In this document: one piece after another, positions 8,490 through 16,937 of the stretch | How positions within the stretch are numbered: position 1 is the first letter of the stretch | How the letters are laid out: the number at the start of each line of letters is the position of its first letter | From: an uncultured Collinsella sp. | Lineage (GTDB): Bacteria > Actinomycetota > Coriobacteriia > Coriobacteriales > Coriobacteriaceae | Direction: 5' to 3' | DNA: 36,777 bases | NCBI GenBank assembly: GCA_937958315.1 | Contig: CALFGH010000009.1 | Location: 1-36,777 of the forward strand | The notes under the pieces: model-generated | What the model was told of the DNA's origin: nothing | Databases searched by the model: none | The model's input: only the letters and a program-made list of their open reading frames with translations | Position numbers and translations under genes: made by a program

Positions 8490-8522
8490 GGCACTCATTT
8501 AAGTCTGTCCCCAATGAGTGCC
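8490..8522 (+). repeat. Small hairpin with CTGTCCC in the loop
   Basis: GGCACTCATT (8490-8499) pairs with AATGAGTGCC (8513-8522), 10 bp, with loop TAAGTCTGTCCCC. The loop core CTGTCCC recurs in hairpins at 24378-24416 and 32541-32579, whose stems are unrelated. It lies 22 bases past the pflA stop. This and the previous hairpin are the only structures I see in the 8229-8544 gap. Confidence 0.5.
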
Positions 8523-8544
8523 TTTGGGGAGCGAATATGGCTCG

Positions 8545-9363
8545 CTAGCCGATGGCGTTTTTGAGTTCCGCGCGGCGCTTTTTCATGCCCGTCATGACGG
8601 CGTTGCGCAGCTCGGGCATGCGCGCGGTATCCATCTGGGGCACGCCCTCGAGCTTATAGGGAATGCCCAGTTGCTCGTACTTGACGACGCCCATCGTGTG
8701 ATACGGCAGCATTTCCAAGCCCACCACGTTGTGCCATGGAGCGATCAGGCGACCGAGTGCCTCGCACTCCTCCACCGTGTCGGTAATGCCCGGCACTACC
8801 ACGTGACGGATAACGACCTTAATCTTGCGACGCGCCAGCTCATCGCCAAACGCCAGAATGCGTGCGGGATCGCAGCCGGTCAGCTTTTTATGCTCAGCCG
8901 GATCGGCATGTTTGATGTCGAGCAGCACCATGTCGGTCTCGCTGAGAACGGCATCGAACTTCTCGGGATGGTTGGGGTCAAACGCATATCCGCAGCTGTC
9001 AAGGCAGGTATGCACGCGACCATCGGGGTTGTTGTGCATTGCACGGAACAGATCGGCCAAAAACTCGGGCTGCAGGAGCGGCTCGCCACCCGAAACCGTA
9101 ATGCCGCCGCTGCGGTAAAACTCATGGTTACTCTGGAACTCGTCCATCAGGTGCTCGACAGTCACCATGGTGCCGCCGTTAACAGACCAAGTATCGGGAT
9201 TGTGGCAATACGCGCAGCGCATGGGACAGCCTTGGACAAACACTACGAAGCGGATGCCGGGACCGTCGACCGTTCCCATCGTCTCGATCGAATGCACGCG
9301 ACCCAGGGCAAACGCAGAGTCCTCGGGACGAGCGTCCACACCCTCGAGCGTCATCTCAGCCAT
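8545..9363 (-). CDS. pflA: Pyruvate formate-lyase activating enzyme (radical SAM)
   Basis: A radical-SAM enzyme that uses a 4Fe-4S cluster and S-adenosylmethionine to place the glycyl radical on pyruvate formate-lyase. The 272-residue protein has the cluster motif C-x3-C-x2-C as CPMRCAYC (Cys46, Cys50, Cys53), followed by HNPDTW, as in E. coli PflA. GGEPLLQPEF is the SAM-binding GGE motif. The ATG at 9363 opens MAEMTLEGVD, with purine-rich sequence upstream. In many genomes pflA directly follows pflB; here its target genes (16601-18989) lie more than 7 kb away with the sucrose genes between. Its likely substrate is the 83-residue radical-domain protein. Confidence 0.93.
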   Translation of the reverse strand: MAEMTLEGVDARPEDSAFALGRVHSIETMGTVDGPGIRFVVFVQGCPMRCAYCHNPDTWSVNGGTMVTVEHLMDEFQSNHEFYRSGGITVSGGEPLLQPEFLADLFRAMHNNPDGRVHTCLDSCGYAFDPNHPEKFDAVLSETDMVLLDIKHADPAEHKKLTGCDPARILAFGDELARRKIKVVIRHVVVPGITDTVEECEALGRLIAPWHNVVGLEMLPYHTMGVVKYEQLGIPYKLEGVPQMDTARMPELRNAVMTGMKKRRAELKNAIG

Positions 9364-9549
9364 TCCCGCTACCTTGCCTCTCTTTGGTTTTAGTTACATA
9401 AATACCAGAGCCATTCTAGCCCATACGCATGATGGCGAAACGGTTTAGCGGTCAATTGGGTTGTTCTATTTGACCCCACGCAAGAGCGGCGGGTAGGTTG
9501 TCGCAACCCGCCCGCCGCCGAGGCAATAGAAATCGATAGACGCCAGGCC

Positions 9550-10404
9550 TTACGCCTTGAGCGTGAGCACCGCGCCGAAGGCGGTCGGGCCGCAATGGCT
9601 CGAGATGACGCCGCCGACCTGAGTCCAGGTAATATCCTTAAAGCCCAAGTCGTGCGCATAGACTTCCATATCGTCCCGAAGCTCCTCGGAAAGGCCTACC
9701 GAATACGCCAGGCCAATGTGCGAGTAGTCAATCTCGCCCTTCGCAACCATGTGGTCAATAAAGGCGCGGGCGCACTTGAGCATAGAGCCGCGGAACTTCT
9801 TGGTTGCCACGAACTTGCCGCCCGTCACCTCAATGCAGGGCTTAATCTTGAGCAGGTGGGCGCCAAGGAATGCCACGTTGGACAGACGACCGCCCGCCTT
9901 AAGGAAGGCTAGGTCGGTAGGAACAAAGCCCAGCAGCACACGGTCCATGACGGAATTCGTAAATGCAAAGATCTCGTCGACGGTGGCATCGGGGTGAGCC
10001 TCAATGTATTTGGCAGTCTCTACGACAACGAGCGACTGGCCTACCGAGACAAAGCGCGTGTCCATGGAGAACACGTAGTCGCGCCCCTCTGCCGCAATCT
10101 TCGAGGACTGATGCGAACAGGTCGTGGCCTCGGAATACGCGAGATGCAGAATGGTCGCGTCGGGCTGCTCGGCATGGATACGGTCGTACACGTGAGCAAA
10201 ATCCGCAGGCGCGCAGCCGCTGGTCTTGGGCATTACGCCGAACTCGTTGCAGCGCGAGTAAATCTCAAGCGGATCGATCGAACCGTCCTCGACGGTCTCG
10301 TCGCCAATCGTGACATGCATAGGCACGCGCACGATGCCGTAGCGTTCGCAGAGCTCTGACGTCACATCCGACCCAGACTCAACCACGATTACGTACTTGC
10401 CCAT
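9550..10404 (-). CDS. DegV family fatty acid-binding protein
   Basis: DegV/FakB proteins bind a fatty acid and, in Firmicutes, present it to the kinase FakA for phosphorylation. The predicted protein has 284 residues, the normal length, and starts MGKYVIVVESGSDVTSEL. The N-terminal SGSD turn, the TKFRGSMLKCARAFIDHM segment and the GLAYSVG region fit the two-domain DegV fold. I chose the ATG at 10404 because the family begins there; the in-frame extension to 10515 is unrelated and the ribosome binding site is weak. No fakA-like gene is in the window, so the partner and lipid are unknown. The 276 bases upstream show no clear structure. Confidence 0.88.
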   Translation of the reverse strand: MGKYVIVVESGSDVTSELCERYGIVRVPMHVTIGDETVEDGSIDPLEIYSRCNEFGVMPKTSGCAPADFAHVYDRIHAEQPDATILHLAYSEATTCSHQSSKIAAEGRDYVFSMDTRFVSVGQSLVVVETAKYIEAHPDATVDEIFAFTNSVMDRVLLGFVPTDLAFLKAGGRLSNVAFLGAHLLKIKPCIEVTGGKFVATKKFRGSMLKCARAFIDHMVAKGEIDYSHIGLAYSVGLSEELRDDMEVYAHDLGFKDITWTQVGGVISSHCGPTAFGAVLTLKA

Positions 10405-10680
10405 TATTATCACGACCCATCTCGACATTGGCTTTTCAATACATGGCACGCGCCGCCGCACTGCTGCACAACAGCGTCCAAGCGCCAAAGAGACGCCGCC
10501 CCTTGCACATAACAAAGGACAGCGTCTCCCTGGAAAACTCCGTGCTTATCTAGGATTCTACACGGTTTATTGAGGAGTGTTACTTATTCCGCAAACGGTC
10601 GCTATACGCGATAAACGGTAGTTCGTTGCGGCAACTGCGACACATTCCGCCCAGCAAGTCCAATCGTGCTCCACGCACGG

Positions 10681-12123
10681 TTAATGCGCGAGGCGGTAGA
10701 AATTCATCGACGCCGCACCCTTGGCATGAAACCCCATCGCCGGAACCGCCGGCGAATAGGTACGGCTCGTAAGTGCCGCCTCGCCGCCATTTGCAAAAAT
10801 CTCGACCATCGTAGTGTCCGAAAGCACGCGTAGGTCGCGAAGCTCGCCGAGCTCAATAGACCTCCGGTCGCGCCCATAGCCTTCGTCACCCATATCGAGG
10901 GTAAGCATCCCGTCTGCATAGCACACAAAGACACCCTTGCGGATTTCGAGCTCGACCATCTTGGCGCCCTCGCAGGAAACCACAAGATCAAACAGGCGGC
11001 CCGGCTCCTCAACGGTTTCACCGCCTGTCGCGCGAACGCAGTCGCCGCGCATCCTCCCAATCTCGTGCGCCGGCTGCTGGCAGAGCTTACCATCGCGCAT
11101 GCTCAGCTCTCGCGGCACCGTCAACGCGCACTGCCACCCGCGCGCCACCGTCGGGTTTTCCGCCGTCGCATCGGGGCAACCCGACCATCCGATCATCAAA
11201 CGCCGGCCTGCAGCATCCTCAAAGGACTGCGGAGCATAGAAATCAAAACCGGCATCGACCATCGGGGGCATGCCCTGCCCGGTGATCTTAAAACTCGGCG
11301 CCTCCCAATCGGCCTCGATAGGGAACCACACGCACTGATGCGGATTGCGGTAACGCCAACCATCGGCAGGCACACCCTGCGGACAGCAAACGAGAACAAG
11401 CTCGCCATCAAGCTCAAACAGATCAGGGCACTCCCACATAAAGCCAAACTTCTCGCCCAGCTCAATGCGCGTCGCATAGCTCCAGACCCCTAAATCACGC
11501 GAAGTATAGACAAGCACGCAGCCACGGTCGTCTTTCGTACGAGCGCCCAGAACCATGTAGTAGATACCATCGTGCTCAAGGATCTTGGGGTCGCGCACGT
11601 GCGTACCGATATCGTCGGGGTAATCGACTGGTCCAACAGCCATGCGCTTCTCGCCCAATTCGTCGGGATTCTCGGCAACCATATGAATCTGGTTTTGCTC
11701 ACGGCCCGTCAACACGTAGTCGTAATCATCGCGGTCAAAATGCTTGACGTTGCCGGTATAGAAGTAGTGAATCTTGCCATCGCGTACAAAGGCAGAACCA
11801 GAATACGCTCCGCTCGAATCCAAATCGGAATCGGGGAACAGCACGGGGCCGTGATTCTCGTACGTCACAAAATCCTTTGTCGTCAGATGGTTCCAAAGCA
11901 CTGGACCGCCATGCGCAGCATCGAACGGATCGTATTGATGATAGATGTGATACGTATCACCAATCTGAACCAAACCGTTGGGGTCGTTGAGCCAGCCAAG
12001 CTCAGGCTCCACATGGAACAGAAGCCTATCGGGGTCGGACGCGATGCGAGCCGCCGTCTCATCCTGTCCGACACGCCACTGCTCATAGTCCGCGCGTGTC
12101 ACCTTGTTTTTTTGATTTAACAT
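10681..12123 (-). CDS. scrB: Sucrose-6-phosphate hydrolase, GH32
   Basis: A cytoplasmic beta-fructosidase that splits sucrose-6-phosphate from the PTS into glucose-6-phosphate and fructose. The 480-residue protein has all three GH32 motifs: WLNDPNG with nucleophile Asp47, RDP (177-179) and the acid/base motif EC with Glu231 in WECPDLF. A five-bladed propeller fills about the first 350 residues and a C-terminal beta-sandwich the rest. There is no signal peptide, consistent with an intracellular phosphorylated substrate. It is the last gene of the GH32-PTS-GH32 operon and is separated from the PTS gene by about 100 bases that hold a hairpin. The start at 12123 has GAGAAAG upstream. Confidence 0.92.
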   Translation of the reverse strand: MLNQKNKVTRADYEQWRVGQDETAARIASDPDRLLFHVEPELGWLNDPNGLVQIGDTYHIYHQYDPFDAAHGGPVLWNHLTTKDFVTYENHGPVLFPDSDLDSSGAYSGSAFVRDGKIHYFYTGNVKHFDRDDYDYVLTGREQNQIHMVAENPDELGEKRMAVGPVDYPDDIGTHVRDPKILEHDGIYYMVLGARTKDDRGCVLVYTSRDLGVWSYATRIELGEKFGFMWECPDLFELDGELVLVCCPQGVPADGWRYRNPHQCVWFPIEADWEAPSFKITGQGMPPMVDAGFDFYAPQSFEDAAGRRLMIGWSGCPDATAENPTVARGWQCALTVPRELSMRDGKLCQQPAHEIGRMRGDCVRATGGETVEEPGRLFDLVVSCEGAKMVELEIRKGVFVCYADGMLTLDMGDEGYGRDRRSIELGELRDLRVLSDTTMVEIFANGGEAALTSRTYSPAVPAMGFHAKGAASMNFYRLAH

Positions 12124-12147
12124 CGCCGTTGACTTTCTCGTCTATGG

Positions 12148-12185
12148 GGAAGGACGCTCGACTCACACGAGTCGAACGCCCTTCC
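12148..12185 (-). other. Intercistronic hairpin within the sucrose operon
   Basis: GGAAGG (12148-12153) pairs with CCTTCC (12180-12185), CG with CG, and TCGACTC (12158-12164) with GAGTCGA (12169-12175), around an ACAC loop. It lies between the PTS gene and scrB. No T-tract follows on the minus strand, so it is more likely an RNA-processing or stability structure than a terminator. Confidence 0.5.
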
Positions 12186-12224
12186 TCAAATGGACTTATC
12201 CTCAGATTACACTGAACGGCTCAA

Positions 12225-13676
12225 CTAGAAGCTAACGTCGAAGCCAGCGCCAGCGCCCTCTTCATCGGTGGTCGGCACGCCCTTTGCCTTGTTGTAGGCA
12301 AAGATCAAGACGATCGGCACGATAAAGGCGATGAGATTGCCAGCCACATACCACACGAGGGTCTCGGGCGTGACGATGAGCAGGCCAAGCACGCCGGTCA
12401 GACCCTGACCGATAGCACGCACCTCAAAGAGCTTGACGAAGGCACCGCCGCAGCCTGCACCGATGCATGCGCAGATGAACGGAATGATCGAATAGCGCAT
12501 GTTTGCAGCAAAGATAGCGGGCTCGGAGATTCCGACCAGCGTCGGGATAAAGGACGACATGCAGATGTTGCGCTCTTTGGAGTGCTTCTTGTGAATGAGG
12601 TACATACCGATGGCGCCGCCGCCCTGGGCGATGATGGAAACCGACCAGATGGCCTGGATGTAGTTGAAGCCAGTCGTGGCAACAAGGTTTGCCTCGATAC
12701 CCTGGATGAACTGATGCGTACCGGTAACGACGAGCGGCTGCAGGAACGCGGCGAAGACAAAGGCACCAAAGACGCCCATCCTGTTGTACAGGATATCGAT
12801 TACGCCGGCGAGGACGTCACCGATCAGGTTGCCGAGCGGGCCGAACACGGTGAACAGGGCGACGTTAGCAAGAATCAGGGTAACGGTCGGGACAAAGACG
12901 AACGAAACGACCTCGGGGATGTACTTCTGGGCAATCTTTTCGACCTTGGCCATAAACCAGGCAGTCAGGATTGCAGGGAATACGCCGCCCTGGAAAGCAA
13001 CCATGGGAATGGATAGCGGACCGAAGTTCCAGTACTCAGCACCCGTCGGGTCCATAACGAACGTGTTGCGGTTCATAAGGCTCGGGTGAACCATGACGAT
13101 ACCGACGAGGATGCCCAGGATCGGGTTACCGCCAAAACGCTTGACCGCGCTGTACATAACCAGGACAGGCAGGTAGTCGAACGTGGTGGCGATAATGGCA
13201 AAGAAGCTTGCGAGGTTCTTGAGGAACTCGCTGTGATCGGCGAGGCTGCCTTCCATGCCAAAGAGGCCGTTGGCAACGATCAGCGACTTAAGGCCGATGA
13301 TGATTGCAGCGCCGACGAAGGCGGGAATGATGGGGATAAAGATGTCCGAGAATACCTTGAGGACCGAGAAGAACTTGCCCTTCTTGTCCGCCTCAGCGCC
13401 CTTGACCTCGGAAGCACTGATCTCCTTAACGCCCGTCAGAGCCATAAACTCATCGTAAACCTTGTTGACGGTACCGGTACCGAAGATGATCATGAGCTGG
13501 CCGCTGTTGTACAGCACGCCCTTGACGCCATCGATGTTCTCGAGCTCGGCCTTGTTGTATTTGCTCGTATCCTTGAGCACCAGACGCAGACGGGTCACGC
13601 AATGCGTGGCGCCCTCGATGTTCTCCAGTCCGCCGACGTTGTCGACGACTTGCTGGGACACTGCCTTGTAGTCCAT
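12225..13676 (-). CDS. scrA: PTS sucrose transporter, EIIBC
   Basis: A membrane permease that imports and phosphorylates sucrose or a related beta-fructoside. The 483-residue protein has an N-terminal EIIB domain with the phosphorylated Cys26 in THCVTRLR, then a linker (about 85-105) and a multi-spanning EIIC domain beginning near VFSDIFIPIIPAFVGAA. No EIIA domain is fused and none is encoded nearby, so phosphate must come from an EIIA elsewhere, as for many ScrA proteins. The ATG at 13676 has GGAG about 7 bases upstream; an ATG at 13688 would give four extra residues with poor spacing. Both flanking genes are GH32 enzymes, which supports a fructoside substrate. Confidence 0.92.
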   Translation of the reverse strand: MDYKAVSQQVVDNVGGLENIEGATHCVTRLRLVLKDTSKYNKAELENIDGVKGVLYNSGQLMIIFGTGTVNKVYDEFMALTGVKEISASEVKGAEADKKGKFFSVLKVFSDIFIPIIPAFVGAAIIIGLKSLIVANGLFGMEGSLADHSEFLKNLASFFAIIATTFDYLPVLVMYSAVKRFGGNPILGILVGIVMVHPSLMNRNTFVMDPTGAEYWNFGPLSIPMVAFQGGVFPAILTAWFMAKVEKIAQKYIPEVVSFVFVPTVTLILANVALFTVFGPLGNLIGDVLAGVIDILYNRMGVFGAFVFAAFLQPLVVTGTHQFIQGIEANLVATTGFNYIQAIWSVSIIAQGGGAIGMYLIHKKHSKERNICMSSFIPTLVGISEPAIFAANMRYSIIPFICACIGAGCGGAFVKLFEVRAIGQGLTGVLGLLIVTPETLVWYVAGNLIAFIVPIVLIFAYNKAKGVPTTDEEGAGAGFDVSF

Positions 13677-13721
13677 GTTCCTCTCCATTCCTTTTCTAAA
13701 TCATAAAACGGTTCGTTGCCG

Positions 13722-15104
13722 CTACAGAGACGCGATCGTTGCGTTTGCGCACTTGAGCGCACCGTCGGTGACGGTAAGCGCCACACCCTGGCCCTGCTTG
13801 TTGCAGAAGCGAGCGTTGAGCGCAACATCATCGACAAAGATGGTCGCGATGTCGTCGTCGACGACCAGACGCACATGGTGAGTGCCCTCGCCCTTAAAGA
13901 ACAACGGACGCTCGAGGCCCATGTTGTTGACCTGGAACCACGGGTACTGGGGAGCCGGCGTGAACTCGAGCTTGCCCTCGCGCAGGTTGGCGCGGAACTC
14001 ATAGGCAAGACCGGTCTCGGCGTCCTCGGCGAACTTGACCGAGAAGCCGGCAGCGTTACCGCCGAGCTCAATGTCGGCATCGAGCAAGTAGGTGGAGCCG
14101 GCATCCGCGGCGAGCACCTGCTCGACCTTGCCCGACTCGCAGGAAAGCTCAAAGGTCTCGACTGCCTTAGCCTCGCCAAAGGCGCCAAGCATGCTGTCGG
14201 GGAGCTTGGTGCCGAGCGTTCCGTCGGCACGCTGAACGATCTCGAGGGGCATAAAGGTGCCACCCCATAGGTAAGAGCTGGGGTCGCCGCCCTCGTCACG
14301 CGTAGGAACCCAACCAAAGAGAACGCGACGCTCGCCATCGAATGCGGTGCGAGCGGCGTAGTACGCGCGGCCGTCGAAGGAGTCGTCAGCGGGGGTAATC
14401 CAAGGACCGTTGATGGACTTGGACATGCGGTAACGGGTCTTGTTGCCGTCGCTGTACTCGGAAAAGACGAGGTACCACCAGTCGCCCATCTTAAAGAGAT
14501 CAGGCATCTCAAACATGGTGTACAGGCCCGGGTTCCACCAGTCGCCCTGGAACTCCCAGTTGGTCAGATCCTTGGAGGTGAACTTGACCAGGCGGCCGGT
14601 CATCAGACGCTTGTCCTCGCCCACACGCGTGCCGAGGATGAGCATGTACTCTTCGTTCTCCTCATCCCAAAGCACAAAGGGATCGCGCCAGTTGCGGTCA
14701 TCGTAACCCTCCTGGGGCGGAAGCAGCGTCTCGGCGATGTTCTTCTCCCACTTGACGGCGTCGTCGCTCGTTGCGTGAAGAAGAACCTGCTTCATCAAAC
14801 GTGCGCGGACCTTATCGCGATTGCAACCAGTGTAGAGCGCATGGTACTTGTCGCCCACCTTAAACACCGTGCCGGCATAAATGTACTGGTCGACTTCCTC
14901 GTCGCCGCCGCGCTCAAGGCTCTCGCCAAAGTCCTTGTAGTTGACGAAATCCTTGGTCGTAGCGAGTGCCCAGCCAAACGGCTCTCCGAAAGGTTCGGGG
15001 TTACGCGTGTCACGCTGATGATAGAGATAGAACGTGCCGTCCTCGCCGTACGGCATGATGTCGCCTACCCAAATTCCCTCAGGCTGGTAATACACCTTGT
15101 GCAT
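13722..15104 (-). CDS. Atypical GH32-type beta-fructosidase
   Basis: The 460-residue protein keeps the GH32/GH43-like RDP motif (140-142, in NWRDPFV) and the acid/base motif FEMPDLF (Glu199). In place of WxNDPNG it has WVGDIMPYG, with Asp15 the likely nucleophile. A C-terminal beta-sandwich follows from about residue 300. It lacks a signal peptide and heads the sucrose operon, so it probably acts inside the cell on an imported fructoside, perhaps one other than sucrose-6-phosphate because a canonical enzyme lies two genes on. Substrate is unknown. The ATG at 15104 is preceded by AAAGGAAG; the in-frame ATG at 15122 lacks such a site. The promoter and operators are at 15147-15231. Confidence 0.82.
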   Translation of the reverse strand: MHKVYYQPEGIWVGDIMPYGEDGTFYLYHQRDTRNPEPFGEPFGWALATTKDFVNYKDFGESLERGGDEEVDQYIYAGTVFKVGDKYHALYTGCNRDKVRARLMKQVLLHATSDDAVKWEKNIAETLLPPQEGYDDRNWRDPFVLWDEENEEYMLILGTRVGEDKRLMTGRLVKFTSKDLTNWEFQGDWWNPGLYTMFEMPDLFKMGDWWYLVFSEYSDGNKTRYRMSKSINGPWITPADDSFDGRAYYAARTAFDGERRVLFGWVPTRDEGGDPSSYLWGGTFMPLEIVQRADGTLGTKLPDSMLGAFGEAKAVETFELSCESGKVEQVLAADAGSTYLLDADIELGGNAAGFSVKFAEDAETGLAYEFRANLREGKLEFTPAPQYPWFQVNNMGLERPLFFKGEGTHHVRLVVDDDIATIFVDDVALNARFCNKQGQGVALTVTDGALKCANATIASL

Positions 15105-15146
15105 CCGAGACTTCCTTTCCACGACATACTAACTCGGTACAATGGC

Positions 15147-15231
15147 AAGATATGTCAATCGTTTTCATATGTCAAACGTTTTCACGCCAATACGTCTTTT
15201 CGCAGTTCCAGTCGTCGGCAAACGGTTGACA
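15147..15231 (-). promoter_or_regulatory. Sucrose operon promoter with three LacI-type operators
   Basis: On the minus strand a perfect -35 TTGACA (15175-15170) is separated by 17 bases from -10 TATCTT (15152-15147), which would start transcription some 36 bases before the first GH32 gene. Three similar sequences with a central CG sit on it: TGTCAATCGTTTTCA (15153-15167, in the spacer), TGTCAAACGTTTTCA (15170-15184, over -35) and, inverted, GGCAAACGGTTGACA (15217-15231). A related site lies before the lacI gene at 16319. Binding by that LacI protein is inferred. Confidence 0.72.
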
Positions 15232-15287
15232 TATGCCGGTGAACGGTCATCAGAGGCGTTTGAGGAATTCTTTTGGCACGGGATGAA

Positions 15288-16298
15288 CTACGCGGTTTTG
15301 CCCTCAATGAGTTCAACGGGGAGCTTGATATTCGATTCGGGATTATCGCCGTTAATAAGAGCGATGATGGATTGCGCCGCGAGCTCTCCGATGCGATCGA
15401 TATCTTGACGTACGGTTGTTAAGTCAGGCATAAACGTCATAGTGCGGCGGGCACCATCCGCGCCCACGACCTTAATGTCGTCTGGAGCGCTCAAGCCGCG
15501 CTGCTTCATCACGTTGAGACAGATGGCCGCCATCGTATCGTCTCCCGCAAAGATGCCGTCAATATCGGGGTTCTCATCGAGGATCTTCGCAACGACCGCG
15601 CCCTTTTCGTCGTCGGGCTTAACGAACTCAACCTCACGGACAAGCGCGGACAAACCGGCCTGCTCAACAACATCGAGGTAGGCATCGGTACGCTTATTGG
15701 CAGGCATGCGCATGCGGCTATTGCTGCGCAGGCACAGGATACGCCTGCAGCCGTCATCAATCAGACGGCGCGTGGCGAGCTCGCCGATGCCATAGCTGTC
15801 ACTTGCAATCTGGACAGAGCCCTCGCCAAGATCGCAGTCGATGCCAACCAGGCTCAAGCCCATCTCGGCATATGCCTCGGCACCGATATTGAGGGAGTTG
15901 ACGATGACGCCGTCGACCATATTGCGGCGGAGCATGTCGATATAGGAACGCTCAAGATCAGGTCGATTGGCGCTGTTGCACAGCAACATCTTAAAGCCGT
16001 TTTCCGCCAACGTGCGCTCGACCGCCTGCACAACCTGAGCATGGAACGGACTGCTCACAAAGGGAACGATCATGCCGATAAGGTTCAGACGGCCGTTGAG
16101 CATGGCACGGGCGATATCGTTGGGCGTATAGTTGATGCGCTCCATCGCGGCGTGGACCTTATCGCGGGTCTCTTGGCTAATATAACCGCGGTTATTAAGC
16201 ACGCGAGATACCGTAGTAGGCGAAACCCCCGCCACCGCTGCAACTTCCTTGATGCCAGGCTTAGCCGTATCCTTAGAACGAGCACCCTCGCGAGCCAT
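15288..16298 (-). CDS. LacI family repressor of the sucrose operon
   Basis: The 336-residue protein has an N-terminal helix-turn-helix with hinge (IKEVAAVAGVSPTTVSRVLN, about 16-35) and a periplasmic-binding-protein-like effector domain, the standard LacI layout. It lies directly upstream of the GH32-PTS-GH32 operon on the same strand, with operator-like sites both before that operon and before itself. The likely role is repression relieved by sucrose, sucrose-6-phosphate or fructose; the effector is unknown. I chose the ATG at 16298 because GGAGG lies about 6 bases upstream; ATGs at 16313 and 16319 are in frame but less well placed. Confidence 0.9.
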   Translation of the reverse strand: MAREGARSKDTAKPGIKEVAAVAGVSPTTVSRVLNNRGYISQETRDKVHAAMERINYTPNDIARAMLNGRLNLIGMIVPFVSSPFHAQVVQAVERTLAENGFKMLLCNSANRPDLERSYIDMLRRNMVDGVIVNSLNIGAEAYAEMGLSLVGIDCDLGEGSVQIASDSYGIGELATRRLIDDGCRRILCLRSNSRMRMPANKRTDAYLDVVEQAGLSALVREVEFVKPDDEKGAVVAKILDENPDIDGIFAGDDTMAAICLNVMKQRGLSAPDDIKVVGADGARRTMTFMPDLTTVRQDIDRIGELAAQSIIALINGDNPESNIKLPVELIEGKTA

Positions 16299-16318
16299 AG
16301 CACCCTCCCCCATCAACA

Positions 16319-16333
16319 TGTCATACGTTTACA
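16319..16333. promoter_or_regulatory. LacI-type operator before lacI
   Basis: TGTCATACGTTTACA matches the central-CG operators of the sucrose promoter at 12 of 15 positions. It lies about 20 bases before the lacI start, which suggests autoregulation. Confidence 0.55.
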
Positions 16334-16450
16334 TACGAACAAAGCATACCCCAACAACAGCGGGATGACGGTAACAGTACAAGTAAGTAAACGACTCATC
16401 CAAATAATTAGGAGAGTTCCGCCTAACGGGTGACTACACAGGACCCCCGC

Positions 16451-16575
16451 CGGGGCTGTTTGGGCTACCTCCCAAAACATTCCGCAGGACGCAAGAAGCC
16501 CTCGCCGCACGAAGTGCGCAGCGAGGGCTTCTTACATGTCCGAGGACGTTTTGGGAGGTAGCCCAAACAGCCCCG
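16451..16575 (+). repeat. Bipartite hairpin element, copy 3
   Basis: The outer stem pairs 16451-16478 with 16548-16575 perfectly (28 bp). A loop TCCGCA (16481-16486) faces GAGGAC (16542-16547); then GGAC pairs with GTCC (16487-16490/16538-16541). The inner stem is AAGAAGCCCTCGC with its complement (16493-16505/16521-16533), and the tip is CGCAC-GAA-GTGCG (16506-16518). It lies between the radical-domain gene and lacI. The tip sequence is identical to copy 4, but the outer stem is unrelated. Confidence 0.8.
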
Positions 16576-16600
16576 ACGATCCTGCAGGAGTTAAATCCCT

Positions 16601-16852
16601 TTAGAACTTGTCGTGGAAGGTACGCGCAATGACCTCGTCCTGCTGCTCCTTGGTGAGCGTGTGGAAGTTCACGGCATAGCCGGAAACGCGGATGGTCAGC
16701 TGCGGGTACTTCTCGGGGTGAGCCTGAGCGTCGAGCAGCGTCTCACGGTTGAAGACGTTGATGTTCAGGTGGTGGCCACCCTTCTCGGCGTAAGCGTCGA
16801 GCATGTGGACCAGGTTATCGGCCTGGGTCTCGGAAACTTCAGAAACCTTCAT
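16601..16852 (-). CDS. Stand-alone glycyl radical domain of pyruvate formate-lyase (GrcA-like)
   Basis: The 83-residue protein matches the extreme C-terminus of pyruvate formate-lyase: GGHHLNINVFNRETLLDAQ, then PEKYPQLTIRVSGYAV, with the radical glycine at Gly58. It therefore supplies the radical that the 683-residue PflB upstream lacks. E. coli GrcA (YfiD) is a similar small protein that rescues oxygen-cleaved PFL, but there PFL itself is intact. Here the two lengths sum to about one full PFL (760 residues in E. coli), so this looks like an obligatory subunit. It has its own ribosome binding site, AAGGAG, about 9 bases before ATG 16852. A hairpin and a possible promoter lie in the 85-base gap after pflB. 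Confidence 0.9.
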   Translation of the reverse strand: MKVSEVSETQADNLVHMLDAYAEKGGHHLNINVFNRETLLDAQAHPEKYPQLTIRVSGYAVNFHTLTKEQQDEVIARTFHDKF

Positions 16853-16875
16853 AATATGTCTCCTTCGATTAATAG

Positions 16876-16927
16876 GCGCCGGCCGAAACCGGCGCGCTAA
16901 TCAGTAATCGTTATTGTTAGTATAGCA
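16876..16927 (-). promoter_or_regulatory. Hairpin and candidate promoter between the two PFL genes
   Basis: GCGCCGG/CCGGCGC (16876-16882/16889-16895) forms a 7 bp hairpin in the leader of the radical-domain gene, nearly the same as the hairpin after thrC. On the minus strand TGCTATACT (16927-16919) is an extended -10 sequence that could start a separate transcript about 65 bases before the small gene. TTGTTAGT/ACTAACAA surrounds it as an inverted repeat. Either element could set the ratio of the two subunits. Confidence 0.4.
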
Positions 16928-16937
16928 CTAACAATAG

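Noticed and set aside
10405..10680. Operator-like AAACGG repeats before the DegV gene and after scrB
   Set aside because: They lack the full 15-base pattern of the sucrose operators and the symmetry is poor.
16451..16575. tRNA or CRISPR repeat as an explanation of the hairpin copies
   Set aside because: There is no cloverleaf or CCA-type end, and the copies are dispersed singly rather than in a spaced array.
16853..16937. Sequencing frameshift or nonsense error as the cause of the split PFL
   Set aside because: The gap is 85 bases with a hairpin, PflB ends in a proper stop codon, and the small gene has a strong separate ribosome binding site and start; one base change would not rejoin them.
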